Source: an uncultured Candidatus Saccharibacteria bacterium
GTDB taxonomy: Bacteria > Patescibacteriota > Saccharimonadia > Saccharimonadales > UBA4665
Reading direction: 5' to 3'
Assembly (NCBI GenBank): GCA_937988795.1
Contig: CALKHY010000015.1
Span: 1-17,168, forward strand
Length of the DNA stretch: 17,168 nt
A program made the translations under genes and the position numbers. Below the pieces are notes generated by a model. The model was not told where the DNA came from and did not search any database. It worked only from the letters and a program-made list of their open reading frames with translations. Positions 1 through 6,680 of this stretch are shown one piece after another; positions within the stretch are counted from its first letter, which is position 1; every line of letters starts with the position of its first letter.

Positions 1-7
1 CTCCTTC
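1..7 (-). promoter_or_regulatory. Ribosome binding site for a leftward gene outside the window
   Basis: Read on the minus strand the first bases give GAAGGAG, a good Shine-Dalgarno sequence placed so that a start codon would fall just beyond the window edge. It would continue the leftward run lactonase, DUF2267 protein, next gene. No part of that gene is visible, so this is inference. The rest of positions 1-71 shows nothing else I can support. Confidence 0.35.
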
Positions 8-71
8 ATGCATTGTGTAATATTTACATCGTATATACGCATGCAAACGGGTGCTATGAAGTTGATTACAG

Positions 72-437
72 CTAATGCAGTAGCGCCACGGTGCGGTTCG
101 GTAGCTGGGCGCGGATGTCCTCTATTTCGCCAGGGGTAATGGCGTCTTTCAACGTTTTCCAGGCACAGAGGATCTGCTTTTTGGCGCGCTTTTCGTCGAT
201 ATCCTGCAGCTGCATAAATTGCTCGAGCATGTCCTGTTTGGCTGTTTCCCGGGTCGGCATCACCGACATAGCAATGTCTTTCAGTTCCTGGGGCAGCTGG
301 CTGGCAAAATCCTTGCGCTCGCCCTCGGTTAAATGGACAGCGAGGCTTTCTACCATCAGCTCCAGTGCATCCTGCGATTCGCTATCCGAAAAGCCGGAGT
401 AGTGCTGCATCTTTTTGACCATTTCTCGAAACGTCAT
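72..437 (-). CDS. DUF2267 family protein (121 aa)
   Basis: Small soluble, helix-rich protein that matches the DUF2267 pattern: an N-terminal MTFREMVKKMQHYSGFSD opening, a central E-R-K-D-F-A-S-Q-L-P segment near residues 40-49, and a repeat of the same idea near the C-terminus (residues 103-112, EIEDIRAQLP). The two copies of the acidic helix ending in QLP are typical of this family, whose function is not established. The start is supported by a GGGGAGG ribosome binding site about 8 nt upstream. It lies 75 nt downstream of the lactonase gene on the same strand and may be co-transcribed with it. A 7-bp hairpin sits directly on the ribosome binding site (separate entry). Family assignment is from pattern recognition; no catalytic residues can be named. 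Confidence 0.8.
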   Translation of the reverse strand: MTFREMVKKMQHYSGFSDSESQDALELMVESLAVHLTEGERKDFASQLPQELKDIAMSVMPTRETAKQDMLEQFMQLQDIDEKRAKKQILCAWKTLKDAITPGEIEDIRAQLPNRTVALLH

Positions 438-448
438 AGCTCATTCCT

Positions 449-470
449 CCCCGTTTATCCTAGAACGGGG
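449..470 (-). promoter_or_regulatory. Hairpin overlapping the DUF2267 ribosome binding site
   Basis: On the minus strand CCCCGTT pairs with AACGGGG (positions 464-470 with 449-455) across an 8-nt loop. The 3' arm ends inside the GGGGAGG ribosome binding site of the DUF2267 gene. It could mask that site or act as a processing or attenuation hairpin between the lactonase and DUF2267 genes. No T-tract follows, so a classical terminator is unlikely. Confidence 0.4.
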
Positions 471-512
471 CTGGCGCCACCTGCCGCGAAAAACCTGACA
501 GCTGTGTGACGA

Positions 513-1286
513 TTAGAGCTTGGAGGCGGCAGCTTCGTCGAGCATCCAGACCACCTTGCCGCCGGATTCCAGTACAGTGCGGACGGCGCGGCCGATTGGC
601 AGACTGTCTGGATCGTCAAACGCCTGCTTGATCCGGTTGGCCTTGTCTTCGCCAGCAGCAATAACGACGAGCTTTTGCGCGCCGGTCAGTGCTTTAAAGG
701 TGAGTGTAATGCGTGTGGCTGGCGGTTTAGGGGAGTTGTACGTTGGCGCAACCAGCCGGTCGGTCGGCTCTGTGCTGGATGGGTGGTCAGGGAAGAGTGA
801 AAGCGTGTGGCCGTCCGGACCCATACCGACCCACACAATGTCCAGGCGCGCCACACCCTTGTCAGTCTTGGGTAGTTTGCTTACCAGCTCCTGCTCATAA
901 GCCTGGGCGATAGCGTCGGCTTTGGCTTCAGCACCTTCGATTTCTACGTCTGTTGGAGGTGGCGCTACCTCGCCGCCTGCTTGTGGTACTTTGTCCAAAA
1001 ACGCGCGCTTGAATTGCCCCCAGTTGGAGTCTTCGCTGGCGAAAGGCGCCAGGCGCTCGTCGCCAACAATGAAGCTTACCTTGGCCCAATCCACTTTATC
1101 AGCGGCAGTTTCAGCCAGAATGCCGTAGGCGACTGGCGGCAATGAACCTCCTACTATTGTCCAGCTTGCAGCACCCTGCCGGGCTATCACATCATTTAGG
1201 TCGGCAACAATTGAATCCGCAGCTTTCTGAGCAAGTGCTTGCTTATCTTTTACAACCACGACTTCACCTAGGTTTGTATCTGTCAT
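513..1286 (-). CDS. pgl: 6-phosphogluconolactonase
   Basis: Hydrolyses 6-phosphogluconolactone to 6-phosphogluconate, the second step of the oxidative pentose-phosphate pathway, in the cytosol. The 257 residues are usual for the DevB/Pgl family. Visible motifs are GGSLP (46-50), the phosphate-contacting GDERLAPFASEDSNWG (75-90), and the signature GMGPDGHTLSLFPDHP (154-169) with the expected catalytic His160; PPATRITLT follows at 188-196. The glucosamine-6-phosphate deaminase branch of the same fold is less likely because the DGHTLSLFP signature is of lactonase type. An AAGG ribosome binding site lies 5 nt before the ATG. The gene is divergent from rpiB, and the -35 boxes of the two promoters overlap. 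Glucose-6-phosphate dehydrogenase, its usual partner, is not in this window. Confidence 0.93.
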   Translation of the reverse strand: MTDTNLGEVVVVKDKQALAQKAADSIVADLNDVIARQGAASWTIVGGSLPPVAYGILAETAADKVDWAKVSFIVGDERLAPFASEDSNWGQFKRAFLDKVPQAGGEVAPPPTDVEIEGAEAKADAIAQAYEQELVSKLPKTDKGVARLDIVWVGMGPDGHTLSLFPDHPSSTEPTDRLVAPTYNSPKPPATRITLTFKALTGAQKLVVIAAGEDKANRIKQAFDDPDSLPIGRAVRTVLESGGKVVWMLDEAAASKL

Positions 1287-1318
1287 GTTACCTTCGTTGA
1301 CTAATTAACTTTCATCAA

Positions 1319-1347
1319 ATTAAACCACGCGCCGTCGTTGCGGTAAA
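1319..1347 (-). promoter_or_regulatory. Promoter of pgl
   Basis: Minus-strand -35 TTTACC (1342-1347), a 17-nt spacer, and extended -10 TGG-TTTAAT (1319-1327). Transcription would start near 1312, giving a leader of about 25 nt that includes the AAGG ribosome binding site. The -35 shares two bases with the -35 of the divergent rpiB promoter. Confidence 0.55.
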
Positions 1348-1366
1348 CCGGCGCGCCGGCTATAGT
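1338..1366 (+). promoter_or_regulatory. Promoter of rpiB, predicted leaderless
   Basis: -35 TTGCGG (1338-1343), 17-nt spacer, -10 TATAGT (1361-1366). The rpiB ATG begins 7 nt after the -10, at the expected transcription start, and no ribosome binding site precedes it. Most of the spacer is a perfect palindrome (separate entry). Confidence 0.55.
1348..1359. promoter_or_regulatory. Perfect 12-bp palindrome in the rpiB promoter spacer
   Basis: CCGGCGCGCCGG equals its own reverse complement and fills the space between the -35 and -10 of rpiB. A second small inverted repeat, CGGT-aa-ACCG (1341-1350), overlaps the -35 boxes of both divergent genes. The placement suits a repressor site, but GC-rich palindromes also arise by chance and no regulator is encoded next to it. 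Confidence 0.35.
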
Positions 1367-1373
1367 TAAAGAC

Positions 1374-1862
1374 ATGAAGATTGCGTTGAGCACCGATCAT
1401 GCGGGTTTGGAATTGCTTACCCGCCTGGAGCAATTTTTGACCGCCCAGGGGCATGAATGCGTCAATTTTGGTCCGAAAAGCTTTGACCCAGATGACGATT
1501 ACCCTGACTTTATCTTTCCGGCCGCCAAGGCTGTAGCTAACGGTGAATGTGAGGTAGGTATCATCATGGGCGGCAGCGGGCAGGGCGAGGCAATGGCTGC
1601 AAACCGCGTCAAGGGCGTGCGCTGCGCGCTGTTTTACGGCCCCGTGACGCCCAAGACGGCAATTGATGCCGAGGGTGATACGTCCAGCGACCCTTATGCG
1701 ATCTTACAGCTTACCCGCGAGCACAATTTGGCAAATATGCTGAGTCTCGCGGCCCGTTTCCTCTCTTGGGAAGAGATTGAGAAGGCGGTAACAACATGGC
1801 TGGCAACGCCGCCCGGCAACGTTGAGCGCCACGTCCGCCGCGTGCAGAAACTGGATCAGTAG
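1374..1862 (+). CDS. rpiB: Ribose-5-phosphate isomerase B
   Basis: Interconverts ribulose-5-phosphate and ribose-5-phosphate (non-oxidative pentose-phosphate pathway). Seen: N-terminal DHAG (D8, H9), the phosphate loop GGSGQGEAMAANR (66-78) and REHN (115-118). The residue that is the catalytic Cys66 in the E. coli enzyme is Gly66 here, and Glu72 occupies the position of the catalytic Glu of the mycobacterial type (GGSGNGE), so catalysis is predicted to use glutamate. Between RCAL (83-86) and REHN there are about 18 more residues than in the E. coli or mycobacterial proteins. The family also includes galactose-6-phosphate isomerases (LacA/B), but the neighbouring epimerase and transketolase favour ribose-5-phosphate. 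It has no ribosome binding site and its ATG lies at the predicted transcription start. The rpe gene follows after 12 nt. Confidence 0.93.
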   Translation: MKIALSTDHAGLELLTRLEQFLTAQGHECVNFGPKSFDPDDDYPDFIFPAAKAVANGECEVGIIMGGSGQGEAMAANRVKGVRCALFYGPVTPKTAIDAEGDTSSDPYAILQLTREHNLANMLSLAARFLSWEEIEKAVTTWLATPPGNVERHVRRVQKLDQ

Positions 1863-1874
1863 GGGAGGAGCAAT

Positions 1875-2504
1875 ATGGCCGTGATCGTGCCGACTATTAC
1901 TGAGGCTACGCTGGAAAAATACTCTGAGCGCATGGATTCGCTCAGGCAATTTGCCTCGCGCATTCATATAGACTTGGGAGACGGCGAGTTTTCGCCGACG
2001 AAACTAATTGACCTTGATAAAGTCTGGTGGCCCGAGTATCTGACCGTTGATATCCACGTTATGTACCAGCGTCCGATGGAGTACCTTGACACCATGATTC
2101 GGCTTAAGCCGTATCTGATTGTTGTGCCGGCAGAAGTGGGTGTTGATCTTGCGGAATTTGCAAAAAAGATGCACGGGCATGGCATTAAGGCAGGCGTGGC
2201 GCTTATGCAGGACACGCCGGTGTCGCAAATCGCGCCCTACCTGGAACACCTGGACCACGTGCTGGTTTTTTCTGGCAACCTGGGCTACCACGGCGGCAAG
2301 GCCGACCTCACGCTCCTGGACAAGGTACGCGAGCTCAAGTCACTGAAGCCGGAACTAGAGATCGGCTGGGACGGCGGCGTAAATGACGAAGTGGCGAAAG
2401 CGCTCGCCGACGGCGGCGTGGACGAACTCAACACCGGCGGCTTTATTGCCCACGCCGAGGATCCTAAGGCGGCGTTTGAAAAGCTGCAAAGTCTCATTAG
2501 CTAA
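1875..2504 (+). CDS. rpe: Ribulose-phosphate 3-epimerase
   Basis: Interconverts ribulose-5-phosphate and xylulose-5-phosphate, supplying transketolase. It is a TIM-barrel protein of 209 aa, slightly shorter than the usual 215-225. The four metal ligands of the family are visible: H31 and D33 in HIDLGDG, H61 in DIHVM, and D166 in GWDGG; the acid/base aspartates correspond to D33 and D166. Two usually invariant stretches are altered: the DVMDG loop reads DLGDG, and the MSVNPGFGGQ phosphate/lid loop reads FSGNLGYHGGKAD (132-144). It is therefore a divergent but apparently active member. A strong GGGGAGGAG ribosome binding site overlaps the rpiB stop, so the two genes form an operon. It ends at the bidirectional terminator shared with transketolase. 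Confidence 0.87.
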   Translation: MAVIVPTITEATLEKYSERMDSLRQFASRIHIDLGDGEFSPTKLIDLDKVWWPEYLTVDIHVMYQRPMEYLDTMIRLKPYLIVVPAEVGVDLAEFAKKMHGHGIKAGVALMQDTPVSQIAPYLEHLDHVLVFSGNLGYHGGKADLTLLDKVRELKSLKPELEIGWDGGVNDEVAKALADGGVDELNTGGFIAHAEDPKAAFEKLQSLIS

Positions 2505-2518
2505 GTTGTACTAAAAAT

Positions 2519-2551
2519 AAACAGCCCCGCGTGAATTCCGCGGGGCTGTTT
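2519..2551. terminator. Bidirectional rho-independent terminator between rpe and tkt
   Basis: A perfect 13-bp stem (AAACAGCCCCGCG at 2519-2531 with its complement at 2539-2551) encloses a 7-nt loop. A-rich sequence lies on the left and T-rich on the right, so it can work for both convergent genes. The right arm touches the first base of the tkt stop codon. This is the clearest terminator in the window. Confidence 0.92.
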
Positions 2552-4569
2552 TATAGTACTTGTTTGAGCTTTTCGGCGATCTTTTCTGGCGTGAAGCCGA
2601 ATTCTTCGTCGAGCTTGGTGTAAGGGGCGCTGTAGCCAAAGTGCTCGAGGCTGTGGATACGGCTTAGGTCGCCAACCAGGCCAAGCAGGTTGACTGCCAG
2701 GCCGGCGGTGACACCGAAGCGCGGGATGTCCTTTGGAAGGACTTCCTCTTGGTAAGACTCGGGTTGCTCGCGGAACAGGCCTTCGCTCGGCACTGATACC
2801 AGCCGAATCTTGCGCTCAGTCAGCAGTTTAATGGCTTCGTACGCAGTGCCGACTTCGCTGCCGTTTGCGATAACTACCAGTTCAGGCTTGCCATCCGGCT
2901 CGTGCACGATATAAGCGCCCTTCTTCGCGCCCTGTGCGGCAGTAAAATCGCTGACGTCAATGATGTTCTGGCGGGTGCAGATAATGCCGGTCGGCGTTTC
3001 GGTGTTTTCGAGCGCCATTTGCCAGGCGACCGTCACCTCAGCCGCGTCTGCCGGGCGTAGTACGAGCATACTGGGCTTGCCAGCGTGGTTGTGTACTTTT
3101 TCAAGCAAGCGCACTTGGGCTTCTTGCTCGATCGGCTGGTGCGTGGGGCCGTCTTCGCCCACGCGGAAGGCGTCGTGCGTCCAGAGGAATTTAACCGGCG
3201 CCTGCATGATGGCGGCCAGGCGCAAGGCTGGCTTTTGGTAGTCGGAGAAGGCAAAGAAAGTGGCGCAGACCGGAATAACGCCGCCGTGCAGCGCTACGCC
3301 GATAGCGATGTCGGCCATAGCGAATTCGCTTACGCCGCAGTGCAGGAACGCGCCGCTAAAGTCGCCGGGAGCAATCGCCTTGGTTTTCTTTAGGAACGCG
3401 TCGGTCTTGTCGCTGTTGGCGAGGTCTGCGCTCATGACCAGCATGTTGCCGACCTGCTCGGCAAAGTGGCCGAGGACATGCGCGCTGCTCGCGCGGGTTG
3501 CGACATTGGCCTGCTGGCTGGCGGCAATCGCTTCCCAGTCGAGCTTTGGTGGCTCACCAGACAGGTAGCTGTCGAGCTTTTGGGCGAGTTCGGGGTTGGC
3601 CTTGCGCCATTCAGCCTCGGCAGCCTTCCGTTCGGCTACGATCTGGCGCTTGCGTTCCGCAGCCTTGGCATAGAGTTCCCTTACTTCATCCGGGATAACA
3701 AATGGGTTTGCCGGGTCTCCGCCTAGTGCTTGGATTGTCTTTTCGAACGAGCCGCCAGCTTCGGTAATCGGCTGGCCGTGCATGCTTACCTGGTCCTCAA
3801 ATGGCTTGCCCTCCGGGTCGAGTGCGCCTTTACCCATGACGGTTTTGCCGATGATGAGCGTCGGACGCTCGGTCTCGGCCTGTGCTTCGCGAAGCGCTTG
3901 CCGGATTTGGTAGCGGTCGTTGCCGTTGACGGTGATAACATACCAGCCCCAGGCTTCGTACTTCTTAGCCGTGTCTTCGCTGCTGGTAGCGTCTGTCTTG
4001 GTGGAAAGCTGGACATCGTTGGAGTCGTAGAACATGATGAGGCTGTCGAGGCCCAGGTGGCCGGCGATACGGCCAATGCCCTGACTTACCTCTTCTTGGA
4101 CGCCGCCGTCGCTGATGAAGGCGTAAATGGTGTGCTTTGTCCAGTCGCCAAAGCGCGCTTCAAGGAATTTGGCAGCGATGGCTGCGCCAGCGCCAAAGCC
4201 GTGCCCCTGGCCGAGCGGGCCGCTGGTATTCTCTATGCCGTGGAGAATGTCGCGCTCGGGGTGGCCGGGCGTGAGCGAACCCCACTGGCGGAACTTCGCG
4301 AGCTCTTCAAGCGGCATGCGGCCGGTGAGCGCTAGGACACTGTACAGCATGGCGCCCATGTGGCCAGGGTCAAGGAAAAAGCGGTCGCGGAACGGCCACG
4401 TAGGGTCGTCCGGGTCTTCCACGATAAACTCACTAAAGAGTACGTGGATAAAATCGGCCGCACCCATCGCACCACCTGGGTGGCCGCTTTTGGCCCACTC
4501 CGGCTGCGCCGCAGACAGGATGCGGATGGTATTAACTGCTAGCTGATCAGCTTGTGTATCGGCGCTCAT
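2551..4569 (-). CDS. tkt: Transketolase
   Basis: Thiamine-diphosphate enzyme that moves two-carbon units between ketose and aldose phosphates, joining the pentose pool to glycolysis. At 672 aa it is full length with all three domains. Residues equivalent to the classic active-site histidines are present: H30 (SGHPGG), H70 (DPGHMG), H103 (TPGHPE), H264 (SMHGQP) and H477 (GPTHQPIE). The cofactor motif runs from D154 (SDGGVQEE, with Ser in place of the first Gly of GDG) to N184 (YDSND). E415 in GVSEFAM is the glutamate that activates the thiazolium. Domain boundaries are about 1-320, 350-530 and 540-672. A GGGGGA stretch about 12 nt before the ATG is a weak ribosome binding site. It forms a pathway block with pgl, rpiB and rpe, though it is transcribed separately and convergently with rpe. 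Confidence 0.96.
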   Translation of the reverse strand: MSADTQADQLAVNTIRILSAAQPEWAKSGHPGGAMGAADFIHVLFSEFIVEDPDDPTWPFRDRFFLDPGHMGAMLYSVLALTGRMPLEELAKFRQWGSLTPGHPERDILHGIENTSGPLGQGHGFGAGAAIAAKFLEARFGDWTKHTIYAFISDGGVQEEVSQGIGRIAGHLGLDSLIMFYDSNDVQLSTKTDATSSEDTAKKYEAWGWYVITVNGNDRYQIRQALREAQAETERPTLIIGKTVMGKGALDPEGKPFEDQVSMHGQPITEAGGSFEKTIQALGGDPANPFVIPDEVRELYAKAAERKRQIVAERKAAEAEWRKANPELAQKLDSYLSGEPPKLDWEAIAASQQANVATRASSAHVLGHFAEQVGNMLVMSADLANSDKTDAFLKKTKAIAPGDFSGAFLHCGVSEFAMADIAIGVALHGGVIPVCATFFAFSDYQKPALRLAAIMQAPVKFLWTHDAFRVGEDGPTHQPIEQEAQVRLLEKVHNHAGKPSMLVLRPADAAEVTVAWQMALENTETPTGIICTRQNIIDVSDFTAAQGAKKGAYIVHEPDGKPELVVIANGSEVGTAYEAIKLLTERKIRLVSVPSEGLFREQPESYQEEVLPKDIPRFGVTAGLAVNLLGLVGDLSRIHSLEHFGYSAPYTKLDEEFGFTPEKIAEKLKQVL

Positions 4570-4623
4570 GCTGTGTACTCGTCCCCCATTAACCTACGAT
4601 TTGACAAATTCGGCATCACCCTG

Positions 4624-4632
4624 AGTATACCA
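4624..4632 (-). promoter_or_regulatory. Extended -10 promoter of tkt
   Basis: Minus-strand TGG-TATACT with no convincing -35 box. Transcription would start near 4616, giving a leader of roughly 47 nt. The leader contains the small palindrome ATTTGACAAAT. Confidence 0.45.
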
Positions 4633-4728
4633 GTATTTGATTTTGCGAGGGAACGTGATTGTGCTTTTTTTAACTGTTAGGCTTGTTCAGTGCTGTTACC
4701 GTTAAAGCATTAAGCGAGGATAAGCAGT

Positions 4729-5478
4729 ATGCAGGAACAAGTGGACAGATGGTCGGAATTCTGGGACAAATTTGTCGAAGGGGTGATGGATTGGACGCCC
4801 AAGCTGATTGGCGCGCTCATTATTCTCGTCATCGGTTATTTTGTGGCGAAGGTCATTGCCGGGCTTGTCCGCCGCGCACTACATGGCATTAAGCTTGACC
4901 AGCGCCTGCATTCGGGCAATGGCGGCAATATCATCCAGCGCGCGTTTCCGCGGCCGAGTAATCTGATTGCATCTATTGCGTTCTGGGTAATCTTTATTGG
5001 CGCAATCTCGCTTGCTGTCGGGGCGCTCGGCGTGACGCTTTTGACTGATTTGGTACGCAGCTTTTACTCGTACGTACCGAATATCATTGCTGCGCTTTTG
5101 ATCTTTTTGATCGCCAGTGCCATCTCGGCCGGTATTGCCGAACTTATAACAAATATCATGGGTAAAACACCAACTGGCAAGGTGATTGCTGGCGCAGCGC
5201 CGGCGCTAGTGATGGGGCTCGCGATCTTCATGATCCTCAACCAGCTGCGTATTGCGCCGGAGATCGTGACGATCACCTACGCTGCACTGGTAGGCGGCGC
5301 ATCGCTCGGCGCAGCGCTGGCCTTCGGCCTCGGCGGCCGCGAAATGGCCGCCCGCATCTGGGAAAGCGCTTACCAAAAGAGCCAGGAACAGGCCGCTCGG
5401 GTGGCAAATGATGTGCAACAGGGTGCAAGCCGCGCGAAAGGACAAATCAAAAACCAGGGCGGCCGTAAGCCCCGGTAA
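4729..5478 (+). CDS. Mechanosensitive-channel-like membrane protein with conserved TM-helix repeats
   Basis: Integral membrane protein of 249 aa with about five hydrophobic helices, near 24-46, 79-101, 115-140, 150-172 and 177-200. Helices one and three carry the same pattern (TPKLIGALIILVIGY, VPNIIAALLIFLIAS), the repeated conserved TM helix seen in CmpX-type relatives of small-conductance mechanosensitive channels. The last helix ends in AFGLGGREMAAR (198-209), the family hallmark that leads into the cytoplasmic part. Unlike full MscS, no beta domain follows, only a 40-residue basic, Gln/Lys-rich tail. A probable role is in osmotic or membrane-tension response, inferred from family. A GAGG ribosome binding site precedes the ATG. 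The preceding intergenic stretch (4570-4728) contains the divergent tkt promoter, but I see no clear promoter for this gene. Confidence 0.8.
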   Translation: MQEQVDRWSEFWDKFVEGVMDWTPKLIGALIILVIGYFVAKVIAGLVRRALHGIKLDQRLHSGNGGNIIQRAFPRPSNLIASIAFWVIFIGAISLAVGALGVTLLTDLVRSFYSYVPNIIAALLIFLIASAISAGIAELITNIMGKTPTGKVIAGAAPALVMGLAIFMILNQLRIAPEIVTITYAALVGGASLGAALAFGLGGREMAARIWESAYQKSQEQAARVANDVQQGASRAKGQIKNQGGRKPR

Positions 5479-5573
5479 CAACAAGCGAGTCCATCCAGTC
5501 TGCCTCATAGTGATTTGGCAGGGAGTTGGATTATCGCATTCGGCGCCATATCATAGCTTCGAACAGACCAGTT

Positions 5574-5602
5574 TTTACCCTATTGATATTTGATGGTATA
5601 AT
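5574..5602 (+). promoter_or_regulatory. Strong promoter of the interrupted 173-codon gene
   Basis: -35 TTTACC (5574-5579), exact 17-nt spacer, perfect -10 TATAAT (5597-5602) preceded by TGG, so also an extended -10. It is one of the best promoters in the window. Transcription should start near 5609, and AAGGAG (5619-5624) lies 5 nt before the ATG at 5630. Positions 5479-5573 show no gene or strong structure. Confidence 0.7.
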
Positions 5603-5629
5603 ATACTTACCATAAAACAAGGAGTACAT

Positions 5630-6168
5630 ATGAGGGCGGCAAGGCGCGATGGCGGCGTAGCAGTAGGATACGAGTAGCAGTAGGATACGAGGTAAGGCGC
5701 TATGGCAGTTTAGACGTAAGCGACGTGGCTGTGTTGGCAACGGGTGCATCTTTCCTCAGAAATGAAGCGCAACGGTTCATGTTCAATCCTGCCACCGGTA
5801 ACATGCGTCCGGATGTGGCTAGAAACGATAGTGTGCTTACCCGAGAAATTTGCGCACTGCTACAAGCTGCAGAGACACTCGAAAGGGTAGCAACGCAACA
5901 ATTATTAATTGTAGACCAGCATACCGCCGCAATGGTGGCGCGGGGCTTGCATTTTGCAACCAGCCAACTACGCCAGAGATTAGAAGAAGGTGGGGTAACT
6001 CCAGATCTGCACGAGGGATCGCTCGTTGTAAGAGTAAAAGAGAGTGATGGCCACCAATCGGTAGAGCGCCAGCCGGGCGCAATATTGGCCAGCGAATGGG
6101 AGCAGGTGGCAAGAGATCTTGGTGCCGGACCGGACCAGCTCCGACCGCTGCTGCATCCGCTCCAATAG
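5630..6168 (+). pseudogene. Uncharacterised gene interrupted by a 17-bp tandem duplication (open part 5725-6168)
   Basis: A promoter, an AAGGAG ribosome binding site and an ATG lead into a frame that stops after 15 codons at TAG (5675-5677), the first bases of the second copy of a perfect 17-bp repeat. Deleting one copy joins codon 15 (Glu) to GTA AGG CGC and continues without interruption to 6168, giving a 173-residue protein. The present long open part, 5725-6168, has only a GTG start without a ribosome binding site. The predicted product is soluble and helix-rich, with a likely amphipathic region at 5822-5990 (many Leu, Ala, Gln, Arg) and an acidic C-terminus. I do not recognise the family. 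A -1 frameshift would be needed to read through, and no slippery sequence is visible. It may be phase-variable, a recent null mutation, or an assembly error. Confidence 0.72.
5658..5691 (+). repeat. Perfect 17-bp tandem duplication
   Basis: TAGCAGTAGGATACGAG occurs twice, back to back (5658-5674, 5675-5691), with no mismatch. Because 17 is not a multiple of three, and because a second copy begins with TAG in the reading frame, only a single-copy allele can express the full gene. Confidence 0.95.
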
Positions 6169-6180
6169 CGCCCCTGCTAG

Positions 6181-6209
6181 TTAGCAGCCTTTCACGACTG
6201 TGCTTTAAT
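6181..6209 (+). promoter_or_regulatory. Promoter of the DUF1801 gene
   Basis: -35 TTAGCA (6181-6186), 17-nt spacer, extended -10 TGC-TTTAAT (6201-6209). The leader is about 28 nt and contains the AGGGGGTGG ribosome binding site. The -35 lies in the 3' half of a small hairpin, CTGCTA-gt-TAGCAG, that follows the preceding gene. Confidence 0.5.
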
Positions 6210-6243
6210 AGAAAAGGCATACAGATTAGGGGGTGGACGAGCA

Positions 6244-6603
6244 ATGACAATCGACGAATTTATGGGGAAAAAGGTGCTACCGGAGTATCGGCCGGTCGTA
6301 CAAGCGTTCCGCGACCTCATCAAGAGGGTTGCGCCAGAGGTAACCGAGGGCATGCGCGGCGGCACCGAGAAGTATTACAGCGTGCCGGTGTACCGGCTCA
6401 AGCGCGACATTATCGTCATTAGCCCCACCAAGAAAGGTGTGAATTTTGCATTCTCCAAGGGCGCGCAATTTACCGACAAATACGGCTTACTGAAAGGCGA
6501 GGGCAAGACAAACCGCAACGTCTTCGTCAAATCAATAGACGACTTCAACGAAGAAGCGCTCGCCGACTACATCCGACAGGCGGTGGCAATTGACGCCGAA
6601 TAA
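6244..6603 (+). CDS. DUF1801 domain protein
   Basis: Small soluble protein of 119 aa with the DUF1801 (YdhG-like) pattern. It opens with an alpha-helical region containing LPEYRPVVQAFRDLI, followed by PEVTEGMRGGTEKYYSVPVYRLKRDIIVISPTKKGVNFAFSKGAQF, in which a conserved core strand pair and the Gly-Gly turn are recognisable. The molecular role of the family is not established; these proteins share a fold with frataxin-like small domains. An AGGGGGTGG ribosome binding site precedes the ATG. It stands alone between the interrupted gene and the YggT gene, 77 nt upstream of the latter and on the same strand, so the pair could share a transcript. Confidence 0.82.
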   Translation: MTIDEFMGKKVLPEYRPVVQAFRDLIKRVAPEVTEGMRGGTEKYYSVPVYRLKRDIIVISPTKKGVNFAFSKGAQFTDKYGLLKGEGKTNRNVFVKSIDDFNEEALADYIRQAVAIDAE

Positions 6604-6680
6604 CCTGCTGTCAGGTGATACAATGCTCGCGTCTACATGGGAGAATGCGGTATAGTTAGAATAGATTTGGAGGAAGCGGC

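Noticed and set aside
3730..4335. Long reading frames antisense to transketolase and dnaE (for example 10225-10845 and 10963-11865)
   Set aside because: These are codon-bias shadows of strongly conserved genes. They have no ribosome binding sites and no recognisable domains.
5660..5725. Programmed -1 frameshift joining the 15-codon and 147-codon frames
   Set aside because: No slippery heptamer and no suitable downstream structure are present. The exact 17-bp duplication explains the frame change fully.
6096..6422. Basic 108-residue plus-strand reading frame
   Set aside because: It overlaps the end of the interrupted gene and the start of the DUF1801 gene in another frame, is rich in Arg/Gly as expected of a shadow frame, and has no start signals.
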